Of a stretch of 37,898 bases of DNA, positions 19,187 through 26,662 are shown one piece after another (the first letter of the stretch is position 1; every line of letters starts with the position of its first letter). The notes beneath the pieces were generated by a model, which was not told where the DNA came from, searched no databases, and saw only the letters and a list, made by a program, of their open reading frames with translations. A program made the translations under genes and the position numbers. Source of the DNA: Vasconcelosia minhoensis LEGE 07310 (lineage in GTDB: Bacteria; Cyanobacteriota; Cyanobacteriia; Phormidesmidales; Phormidesmidaceae); contig NZ_JADEXG010000054.1 of assembly GCF_015207255.1 (NCBI RefSeq), positions 1 to 37,898 of the forward strand. Reading direction: 5' to 3'.

Positions 19187-22100
19187 ATGTTCACTCACGT
19201 CAGACCCACGGTGAGACATATCGCCCCGGCAGATCTGGGCCAGCGTTCTCTCATCAAGGTGGTCTATGTGGTGCTTGAGCCCCAGTACCAGAGCGCCCTC
19301 TCGGCGGCGGTGCGGGCGATAAATGCGAAAAATCCCCGGCTCGCCTTTGAGGTCAGCGGCTATCTGATTGAGGAGCTGCGCGATGCCGATAATTACGAAG
19401 CTTTTAAGCGGGACGTTTCCGAAGCCAATATTTTTATCGCCTCGCTGATTTTTATTGAAGACCTGGCGGAAAAGGTGGCGACGGCGGTGCAACCCCATCG
19501 GGACCGGCTAGACGCTGCCGTGGTGTTTCCCTCCATGCCCCAGGTGATGCGGCTGAATAAGCTGGGCAGCTTTTCCATGGCTCAGCTCGGCCAGTCTAAG
19601 AGCGTTATCGGCGACTTCATGAAAAAGCGCCGGAAGCAGCAGGGCAGCGGCTTTGAGGACGCCATGCTGAAGCTGCTGCGGACGCTGCCCAAGGTGCTGA
19701 AATACCTGCCGGTGGAAAAGGCGCAGGATGCCCGTAACTTTATGCTCAGCTTTCAGTACTGGCTGGGCGGTTCGCCCGATAACCTGGAAAATTTTCTGCT
19801 GATGCTGGCAGATCGCTACGTGCTTAAGGATGTGGCTGAGGGTGCTCCCCAGGCAGGCCTGGCCTATGCCGACCCGGTCACCTACCCCGACATCGGCATC
19901 TGGCATCCGATGGCGACGACCATGTTTGAGGACCTGAAGGAATACCTCAACTGGTACGACTCGCGCAGCGATATTCCTGAGATCCTGGACAATGAGGTGG
20001 CCCCCTGCGTCGGCTTAGTGATGCAGCGAACCCATCTGGTGACGGGGGATGAGGCTCACTATGTGGCGATTGTGCAGGAGCTGGAGTACTTAGGGGCGCG
20101 GGTGATCCCCGTGTTTGCAGGGGGGCTTGATTTTGCCAAGCCAGTCGAGGCTTATTTCTACGATCCTTTGGACCCCAATCAGACTATCGTCGATGCAGTG
20201 GTTTCGCTCACCGGCTTTGCACTGGTCGGCGGCCCGGCCCGACAGGATCATCCCAAGGCGATCGAAGCGCTGAAGAAGCTCAACCGTCCCTACATGGTTT
20301 CGCTACCGCTGGTCTTTCAGACGACGGAAGAATGGGAGGACAGTGATTTAGGTCTGCACCCGATCCAGGTGGCGCTGCAGATGGCAATCCCCGAGCTAGA
20401 TGGAGCCATCGAGCCGATTGTGATGTCAGGACGCGACGGCATGACCGGTCGGGCGATTACGCTCCAGGACCGGGTGGAAGCGATCGCGCATCGAGCCCTG
20501 AAGTGGGCCAATTTGCGGCGTCTGCCGCGAGCTACCAAAAAGCTGGCGATTACCGTTTTCAGCTTTCCACCGGATAAGGGCAACGTGGGCACGGCGGCCT
20601 ATTTAGATGTTTTCGGTTCGATTTACAAAGTCATGGAAGCAATGCAGGCCGGGGGCTACGGGGTCGAAAATCTGCCCGAGTCCGCCGCCGCGCTGATGCA
20701 GGAGGTGATCCACGACGCCCAGGCGCAGTACAACAGTCCCGAGCTGAATATTGCCCATCGCATGTCTGTACAGGAGTATGAATTTCTGACCCCCTACTCG
20801 GCCCGCCTAGAGGAAAACTGGGGGCCGCCGCCGGGCACGCTGAATACCGACGGCCAAAATCTGCTGATCTACGGCAAGGCCTTTGGCAATGTCTTTATCG
20901 GCGTGCAGCCGACCTTTGGCTACGAGGGCGACCCGATGCGGCTGCTGTTCTCCCGCTCGGCTAGCCCCCACCACGGCTTTGCCGCCTACTACACCTACCT
21001 GGAGAAAATCTGGCAGGCCGACGCGGTGCTGCACTTTGGCACCCACGGTTCGCTGGAGTTTATGCCAGGCAAGCAAATGGGTATGTCGGGCCAGTGCTAC
21101 CCCGATAACCTAATTGGCAATACGCCGAACCTCTACTACTACGCGGCGAATAATCCCTCCGAGGCAACCATCGCCAAGCGCCGGGGCTATGCCGAAACGA
21201 TCAGCTACCTCACCCCGCCTGCCGAAAATGCCGGACTCTATAAAGGGCTGAAGGAGCTGAGCGAGCTAATCGGCTCCTACCAAACCCTGAAAGATAGCGG
21301 TCGAGGCGTGCCAATCGCCAACGCCATTGCTGAACTCTGCCGCCAGGTCAACCTCGACCGCGACATTGACCTGCCTGAAGGCGACACCAGCGAGCTCTCG
21401 GCGGAGGCCCGCGATACCCTGGTTGGCCAGGTCTACATCAAGCTGATGGAGATCGAGTCGCGGCTGCTGCCCTGCGGCCTGCATGTGGTCGGCAAGCCGC
21501 CCAGCGCTGAAGAAGCGATCGCGACCCTGGTCAACATCGCCAGCCTGGACCGGCCTGAGGAAGAGATGAAGAGCCTACAGCGGCTAATTGCTGAGAGCAT
21601 CAGTCGGAACCTGGACCAGATCTATGAGAGCAGCGATCGCGGCCATCTGAAAGATGTGCAGCTGCTCTACGACATCAACAGCGCGGTACGGGAAGCCGTG
21701 ACGGCGATGGTGCAGGAGCAGACCGACGAGGAAGGCCGGGTGTCGGTTCGGTCGATGTTCCAGTCCCTGGGCTTTGGTCGGCCTAAGGACCCCTGGACGA
21801 TGGCGCTGCACCGGCTGGGCTACGACGATATCGACAATGAAACGCTAAAGCCCCTGTTCGAGTACCTCCAGTTCTGCCTACAGCAGGTGGTAGCCGACAA
21901 CGAGCTGAGCTCTCTGCTCAAGGCGCTAGATGGAGAATACGTGCTCCCTGGCCCCGGTGGCGACCCCATCCGCAACCCGGACGTACTGCCCACCGGCAAA
22001 AATATTCACGCCCTGGATCCACAGTCGATTCCGACCACGGCAGCGGTTCAGTCCGCCAAAATCGTCGTCGATCGGCTGCTGGAGCGACAGCGAAAGGAGA

Positions 22101-23182
22101 ACGACGGGGCCTGGCCAGAAACCATCGCCGCCGTGCTCTGGGGAACGGACAATATCAAGACCTACGGCGAGTCCCTGGCCCAGATGATGTGGTTCGTCGG
22201 GGTCAAGCCGGTGCCCGACGCGCTGGGACGGGTAAACAAGCTAGAGCTAATTGCGCTGGAGGAGCTACGTCGGCCCCGGGTGGACGTGGTAATTAACTGC
22301 TCCGGCGTGTTCCGCGACCTGTTTGTGAACCAGATGGCACTGCTCGACAAGGCGGTAAAAATGGCGGCTGAGGCCGACGAGCCGCTGGAGATGAACTTTG
22401 TCCGCAAACATGCCCTGGCTCAGGCGGAGCAGATGAACATTTCCCTCCGCGATGCGGCCACCCGGGTGTTCTCCAACGCCTCAGGCTCCTACGCCTCTAA
22501 CGTCAACCTGGCAGTCGAAAACAGCAGCTGGGAGGAGGAAGCCGAACTCCAGGAGATGTACCTGAAGCGTAAATCCTTTGCCTTCAATTCAGATAATCCC
22601 GGCCTGATGGACCAGTCCCGCGAGCTGCTGGAGTCTTCGCTGAAGACGGCGGAGGTGACGTTCCAAAACCTGGATTCGTCGGAAATCTCCCTCACAGATG
22701 TGTCCCACTATTTCGACTCCGACCCGACCAAGGTGGTCGCCAGGCTGCGGGACGACGGCAAAAAACCGGCGTCCTACGTCGCCGATACAACGACGGCCAA
22801 CGCTCAGGTCAGAACCCTTTCTGAAACGGTTCGCCTCGATGCCCGGACGAAGCTGCTCAACCCCAAATGGTACGAAGGGATGCTCTCCCACGGCTATGAA
22901 GGGGTCCGGGAGGTCTCCAAGCGGCTGGTCAACACCATGGGCTGGTCGGCGACGGCGGACGCGGTGGATAACTGGGTCTACGAAGACACGAACTCTACCT
23001 TTATTCAGGACGAAGCCATGTGTAAGCGGCTGATGGACCTGAACCCCAACTCCTTCCGGCGGATGGTGACGACGCTGCTGGAGGTGAACGGTCGCGGCTA
23101 CTGGGAAACCAGCGATGAGAACATCGAGCGGCTACAGTCTCTGTATGAAGAGGTCGAAAATCGGATTGAAGGGGTTGAGTAG
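19187..23182 (+). CDS. chlH: Magnesium chelatase subunit H
   Basis: The large porphyrin-binding subunit of Mg-protoporphyrin chelatase. With ChlD and ChlI (not in this window) and ATP it inserts Mg2+ into protoporphyrin IX, the first committed step of chlorophyll synthesis. The protein has 1331 residues, the normal length. An N-terminal DUF3479-type domain (about residues 10-175) begins [20 protein letters not shown]. The long CobN/Mg-chelatase domain follows, with [20 protein letters not shown] (about 620) and [21 protein letters not shown] (about 985). The GTHGSLE histidine and glutamate typical of the active site are present. AAAGGAG lies 9 bp before the ATG. ChlH is known in the field to interact with Gun4 and with sigma signalling, but neither partner is here. 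Confidence 0.98.
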   Translation: MFTHVRPTVRHIAPADLGQRSLIKVVYVVLEPQYQSALSAAVRAINAKNPRLAFEVSGYLIEELRDADNYEAFKRDVSEANIFIASLIFIEDLAEKVATAVQPHRDRLDAAVVFPSMPQVMRLNKLGSFSMAQLGQSKSVIGDFMKKRRKQQGSGFEDAMLKLLRTLPKVLKYLPVEKAQDARNFMLSFQYWLGGSPDNLENFLLMLADRYVLKDVAEGAPQAGLAYADPVTYPDIGIWHPMATTMFEDLKEYLNWYDSRSDIPEILDNEVAPCVGLVMQRTHLVTGDEAHYVAIVQELEYLGARVIPVFAGGLDFAKPVEAYFYDPLDPNQTIVDAVVSLTGFALVGGPARQDHPKAIEALKKLNRPYMVSLPLVFQTTEEWEDSDLGLHPIQVALQMAIPELDGAIEPIVMSGRDGMTGRAITLQDRVEAIAHRALKWANLRRLPRATKKLAITVFSFPPDKGNVGTAAYLDVFGSIYKVMEAMQAGGYGVENLPESAAALMQEVIHDAQAQYNSPELNIAHRMSVQEYEFLTPYSARLEENWGPPPGTLNTDGQNLLIYGKAFGNVFIGVQPTFGYEGDPMRLLFSRSASPHHGFAAYYTYLEKIWQADAVLHFGTHGSLEFMPGKQMGMSGQCYPDNLIGNTPNLYYYAANNPSEATIAKRRGYAETISYLTPPAENAGLYKGLKELSELIGSYQTLKDSGRGVPIANAIAELCRQVNLDRDIDLPEGDTSELSAEARDTLVGQVYIKLMEIESRLLPCGLHVVGKPPSAEEAIATLVNIASLDRPEEEMKSLQRLIAESISRNLDQIYESSDRGHLKDVQLLYDINSAVREAVTAMVQEQTDEEGRVSVRSMFQSLGFGRPKDPWTMALHRLGYDDIDNETLKPLFEYLQFCLQQVVADNELSSLLKALDGEYVLPGPGGDPIRNPDVLPTGKNIHALDPQSIPTTAAVQSAKIVVDRLLERQRKENDGAWPETIAAVLWGTDNIKTYGESLAQMMWFVGVKPVPDALGRVNKLELIALEELRRPRVDVVINCSGVFRDLFVNQMALLDKAVKMAAEADEPLEMNFVRKHALAQAEQMNISLRDAATRVFSNASGSYASNVNLAVENSSWEEEAELQEMYLKRKSFAFNSDNPGLMDQSRELLESSLKTAEVTFQNLDSSEISLTDVSHYFDSDPTKVVARLRDDGKKPASYVADTTTANAQVRTLSETVRLDARTKLLNPKWYEGMLSHGYEGVREVSKRLVNTMGWSATADAVDNWVYEDTNSTFIQDEAMCKRLMDLNPNSFRRMVTTLLEVNGRGYWETSDENIERLQSLYEEVENRIEGVE

Positions 23183-23208
23183 CGGAGCATAGGTCTAGCG
23201 CAGATTGG

Positions 23209-23244
23209 GGCAGCTACCATTTATCATGATGAATGGTAGCTGCC
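23209..23244. terminator. Strong hairpin after chlH
   Basis: Perfect 13-bp arms GGCAGCTACCATT / AATGGTAGCTGCC enclose a 10-base centre that is itself nearly self-complementary. It begins 26 bp after the chlH stop. No T-run follows, so it may be a non-canonical terminator or an mRNA 3' stabiliser. Confidence 0.5.
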
Positions 23245-23288
23245 GCATGGCAGGCTATTCAATCGATAAAATGCTAAGGGAACCGCTG

Positions 23289-23369
23289 ATGAATAATCTT
23301 TTTAAACTCTGGTTAGGCGCTTTCGGAACGCTGCTGCTGCTCTGGGTCACCATCAGCTTTCTATCTTAG
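23289..23369 (+). CDS. Possible 26-residue single-span membrane peptide
   Basis: ATG at 23289 opens a 26-codon frame, preceded by AAGGGA about 7 bp upstream. The product starts MNNLFKLWLGAFG and continues through a hydrophobic run of about 17 residues (TLLLLWVTISFLS) to the end. This makes it a plausible one-helix thylakoid or plasma-membrane peptide of the size class of small photosystem, cytochrome b6f and NDH subunits. It matches none of those I can recall. It lies after the chlH hairpin and converges with the SDR gene, 15 bp apart. With so short a frame, coding is uncertain. Confidence 0.4.
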   Translation: MNNLFKLWLGAFGTLLLLWVTISFLS

Positions 23370-23384
23370 CCCCTAACAAAGTAT

Positions 23385-24227
23385 CTACGTTTGGGCTTGG
23401 CAAAAGCGCGATCGCCAATCGATCTGCTCGGGCCGTTTACCCTGGCTGATAATTTCATAGGTCTGATTCTCGGCCACCGTCTCGCCCAGGCAGGCGACAC
23501 AGGCGGCAGCCACATCGATCCGGCTGGTCTGACCGTTGAGGCGATCGCCCATTGCCAGCACCACGCCGAGCTTGCCGTCGGTCTTAGCCTTGAGCAGCGT
23601 ATTCAGGTCGGTAGAGGTGTAGGGGCCATCGATCAGACGACCGGGGCGAAAGATGGTGTAGGGCAGACCGGACTGCCGAATCGCGGCTTCGCCCTTGTGC
23701 TTAGCATCGAGTACACCAAAGGCATTCAGCAGGCTATAGGGCAGCTGGTCTCTACGCTCGACCCCGGCAGAGGAGACAAAGACAAACCGCTGTAGACCCT
23801 CAGGCGCAGCTTGCAGGAGATGCTCGACGCCTTGGCCATCCACGACTTCGGGGCTGTTGCGGGCTTTGGCCTGGCGGTAGTCAGCATCGAGATAGATTTT
23901 GCCCCAGCTCAGCAGCTGCTCTAGCCCATTTTGCTCAGGCAGCTGAAAGTCCCAGCGGTCTGACGGCAGCGCCGTGGTACCTGTGCAGCAAATCATGTGG
24001 GTCACACCCTGGGTAGCCGCCGGTAGGGTCTCGGCTTGGCGAATGTCGCCGATAGCAACTTCAACCTGGTTTTCAAACAGCCGCCGGGCTTTCTCCGCGC
24101 TGCGGCTCAGCACACGAATTGGGTAGCCTGCCGTCAGCAGCTGCGCTACCGTAAGCTGCCCGACGCCGCCCGTCGCGCCAGCGACCAGAACAAGCGTAGA
24201 GGCAGGGTTAGGGCTCGAATCGGTCAT
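23385..24227 (-). CDS. Atypical SDR, NAD(P)-binding protein
   Basis: A 280-residue NAD(P)H-binding protein of the atypical SDR group (NAD(P)-bd/NmrA-like). The glycine-rich motif VAGATGGVGQLTVAQLL (about residues 14-30) binds the cofactor. RVLSRSAEKARRL then sets NADP preference by basic residues after strand 2. FVFVSSAGVERRDQLPYSL lies near residue 150 and TIFRPGRLIDGPYTS near 195. Relatives in cyanobacteria and plastids are mostly uncharacterised; Ycf39/HCF244-type assembly factors belong to the same wider group, but this sequence is not a clear Ycf39. It is convergent with chlH and divergent from the EAL gene. Confidence 0.85.
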   Translation of the reverse strand: MTDSSPNPASTLVLVAGATGGVGQLTVAQLLTAGYPIRVLSRSAEKARRLFENQVEVAIGDIRQAETLPAATQGVTHMICCTGTTALPSDRWDFQLPEQNGLEQLLSWGKIYLDADYRQAKARNSPEVVDGQGVEHLLQAAPEGLQRFVFVSSAGVERRDQLPYSLLNAFGVLDAKHKGEAAIRQSGLPYTIFRPGRLIDGPYTSTDLNTLLKAKTDGKLGVVLAMGDRLNGQTSRIDVAAACVACLGETVAENQTYEIISQGKRPEQIDWRSRFCQAQT

Positions 24228-24281
24228 AACGGATATAGCTGGCTAGATGGAGGCAGTAGTGGTTTGACTGGACGGGTCAAC

Positions 24282-24314
24282 TTCATAATTCCTTGATAAT
24301 TCCTTCATAATAAA
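24282..24314. promoter_or_regulatory. Three 11-bp tandem repeats in the SDR/EAL divergent promoter region
   Basis: TTCATAATTCC, TTGATAATTCC and TTCATAATAAA lie head to tail. The 11-bp period places the same face of the helix at each repeat, as in binding sites for OmpR/PhoB-family regulators. The array is 38 bp upstream of the EAL start and 54 bp from the SDR start. No match to the SphR Pho-box core is seen. The regulator is unknown. Confidence 0.45.
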
Positions 24315-24352
24315 GCTAAAGTTGCTTCAACCCGTTAACAGCAGGTCTAGGA

Positions 24353-26107
24353 TTGGGAACTTTAAGCGAAACGACGATTTATCCAAATAACGCTGTGACA
24401 TCACCTGTTTCAACCCTGAGTCCAGAATTGCGTTTTTATGGCTGGCTCTCCAGGCTTCCCTATCTAAAAAGCTACAAAGCCAAGATTATGGTGATTGCCT
24501 TTGTGGGCACCCATATCCCGCTGCTTGCTCTGATTATCTTCTGTTTGAGCTATTTAGTCACCATTCCAGGCGCGCTCAAGCTACAGCTCATAGGCGTCGC
24601 GCTGCTGGCAACCCTGTTTGGAACGGCAGCGGTGCTGCTGGCTTTACATAGACTTCTGGCACCCGTAGTCGCGACCTCGCGAGCCCTTCAGGTCTATGAA
24701 GAGGAGCAAATTTTACCAGACCTGCCGACCCACTTTGAAGACGAAGCGGGCAGCCTGATGGCCAGCGTTGTTTCCAGCGTACAGCGGTTAGACGAGCTAA
24801 TGTACTACGTGGCGAACCATGACAATGTGACCGGGTTGCCGAATCAGATCGCGATCGCAGATCGACTACAGGCCATGCTCAACCAAACCCTGCTGCGGCA
24901 GGAACAGGTGCTAGTGCTCTACATTATGCTAGAAAATTTTAAGACGCTCAAAAACCTGATGGGCAAGGCGGTCAGCAATCAAATTTTGCAGATTGTCGCG
25001 GGCAGACTGAAAGCGCAGACCCGAAACCGTGGTCTGGTTGCCCAGCTCAGCAGCGATGAGTTTGTGCTGATTCTGACCTGCCCGGCGGGAACGGTGGTAG
25101 CGCTTGAGCAAATTCAGCACTGTATTCAGCAGCTAGCCCTACCCTGTCAGCTCAAAACGGGGCCAGTGCGGCTCAGCACTCGGATCGGGGTTGCTCGCTA
25201 TCCGGTCGATAGCAGCCTGGGCGAAGATCTGATCAGTCAGGCCGCTACAGCACTACAGCAGACCACCGAAGAGCGCTACAGCAGCTACCGTTTTTACGAC
25301 AGCGAAGTCAATGCGCAGCTGCAAACCCGGCTCAGGCTGGAAACCGATCTCGGCATGGCGCTAGAGCGTCAGGAACTGCTCCTATACTATCAGCCGCGAA
25401 TTCAGCTGGAGACCGGTCAGCTCGTAGGCGCAGAAGCCCTGCTGCGCTGGCAGCATCCCACGTTGGGAATGGTTTTGCCCGCTGAGTTTATTCCGATTGC
25501 CGAAGAAACCGGGCTGATTTTGCCCATTGGCGAATGGGTGCTGCGAACGGCCTGCAATCAGCTAAAGCAATGGCAGAGCCAGCCACTGCCGGAGGGGTTT
25601 AAGCTATCGGTGAATCTTTCAGCTCGTCAGTTCCAGCAGCCTGACCTGGTGGAAGTCGTGCAGCAGATTTTGGCCGAGACGGCAGTCAAGGCTGCTGCTC
25701 TGGAACTTGAAGTGACCGAAAGCCTGATTATGGCCGATGTCAAAGTCACTACCGAAATGCTATCTCAGCTCCATCAGCAAGGAGTCGCCCTGGCTCTGGA
25801 TGACTTTGGCACCGGCTACTCTTCGCTGGGCTATCTGCGGCAGTTTCCCTTTGATACCCTGAAAATCGATCGCTCGTTTGTCCAGGATGTAACCGAAAGC
25901 TCCGAGGCGGCTGCCGTGGTAAAAGCGATTGTAACGCTGGCTAAAAGCCTGGGGCTCGGGATAGTCGCCGAGGGAATTGAGACGCGATCGCAGCTTACTT
26001 ATTTGCAAAGCCTACAATGCGACGAAGGCCAGGGCTACCACTTTGCTCGTCCAGAACCTGCTGCGGCTATAGCCCTCCGCTTTCCGCAGCCGACGTCAGT
26101 CGGATAG
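24353..26107 (+). CDS. Membrane EAL phosphodiesterase with degenerate GGDEF domain
   Basis: A 584-residue c-di-GMP signalling protein. Two membrane helices (about residues 45-70 and 76-105) are joined by a very short loop, then a HAMP-like linker (to about 145). The GGDEF domain (about 150-320) reads SSDEF at 233-237, so it should not make c-di-GMP. The EAL domain (about 335-575) keeps EAL at 361-363, the NLSAR block, ELEVTESL, DDFGTGYSSL, LKIDRSFV and EGIET. It therefore looks like an active phosphodiesterase producing pGpG. The start shown is TTG; an in-frame GTG at 24395 or ATG at 24488 are alternatives. The later ATG would shorten the cytosolic N-terminus but keep both helices. Lowered c-di-GMP generally favours motility, fitting the chemosensory operon next door. 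Confidence 0.92.
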   Translation: MGTLSETTIYPNNAVTSPVSTLSPELRFYGWLSRLPYLKSYKAKIMVIAFVGTHIPLLALIIFCLSYLVTIPGALKLQLIGVALLATLFGTAAVLLALHRLLAPVVATSRALQVYEEEQILPDLPTHFEDEAGSLMASVVSSVQRLDELMYYVANHDNVTGLPNQIAIADRLQAMLNQTLLRQEQVLVLYIMLENFKTLKNLMGKAVSNQILQIVAGRLKAQTRNRGLVAQLSSDEFVLILTCPAGTVVALEQIQHCIQQLALPCQLKTGPVRLSTRIGVARYPVDSSLGEDLISQAATALQQTTEERYSSYRFYDSEVNAQLQTRLRLETDLGMALERQELLLYYQPRIQLETGQLVGAEALLRWQHPTLGMVLPAEFIPIAEETGLILPIGEWVLRTACNQLKQWQSQPLPEGFKLSVNLSARQFQQPDLVEVVQQILAETAVKAAALELEVTESLIMADVKVTTEMLSQLHQQGVALALDDFGTGYSSLGYLRQFPFDTLKIDRSFVQDVTESSEAAAVVKAIVTLAKSLGLGIVAEGIETRSQLTYLQSLQCDEGQGYHFARPEPAAAIALRFPQPTSVG

Positions 26108-26163
26108 AAAGGTATCAGCGGCCTGATTCTGCTACCACCACTCAGCAGCGGACAATATCAACG

Positions 26164-26193
26164 AGGGGAGCAGATCAGCTGATCTGCTCCCCT
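26164..26193. terminator. Perfect 30-bp palindrome between convergent genes
   Basis: Fully self-complementary halves AGGGGAGCAGATCAG / CTGATCTGCTCCCCT lie between the EAL gene (+) and the chemosensory operon (-). RNA from either strand would form a GC-rich hairpin of about 13 bp with a 4-base loop. No T-run follows on either side. A bidirectional terminator is the simplest reading. Confidence 0.65.
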
Positions 26194-26248
26194 GTGATCT
26201 ATCAATAGTCTGATGGTTGGTCTGACGACTGGCTGAACCCACCTGGGT

Positions 26249-26662
26249 CTACTTTGCTTTGCTGGCCAAGACCTTGATTTTTGTGACTAGCGCTGATTTT
26301 AGCTTTTCGTAGTCTGTCGCAGTGCCGGAGGTCGGCTTCGGAAAAAAGTCTAGAGCGCCTGCTGACATCAGATTAAAGATGTTGTCCACATCAGACGGAT
26401 GCACGGCATTGCTGACGACCAGGATAGGCCGGGGGTAGTCAGACATTACCTTTTGGGTGAACTCTAGACCATCCATTCTCGGCATTTGTAGGTCAACACA
26501 GATGACATCCGGCTTAGTCTGGGCAATGACATCGAGCCCTTGAATGCCGTCTTGAGCGGTGCCAACGACATCGACTTCAGGGGATGAATCCAGCAGCCGC
26601 TGCATAATTTCGCGGGCAACGGCAGAGTCTTCAACCAGTACAACTTTAATGGGGTTAGGCAT
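26249..26662 (-). CDS. CheB-type receiver protein lacking the methylesterase domain
   Basis: A 137-residue single-receiver protein with E11-D12, phospho-acceptor Asp57 (DVICVDLQMPRMDGLEF) and the Lys in FFPKPTSG. The sequence (EVDVVGTAQDGIQGLDVIAQ, ILVVSNAVHPSDVDNIFNLMSAGALDFFPKP) is that of the CheB receiver rather than CheY, but the protein ends where the linker to the methylesterase would begin. The start is the ATG at 26662, with AAGGAG about 9 bp upstream; this A is shared with the TGA of the CheA gene (TGATG), so translation is coupled. A TTG at 26665 is less likely. As last gene of the operon it probably acts as a phosphate sink or pilus-directed output. Confidence 0.9.
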   Translation of the reverse strand: MPNPIKVVLVEDSAVAREIMQRLLDSSPEVDVVGTAQDGIQGLDVIAQTKPDVICVDLQMPRMDGLEFTQKVMSDYPRPILVVSNAVHPSDVDNIFNLMSAGALDFFPKPTSGTATDYEKLKSALVTKIKVLASKAK

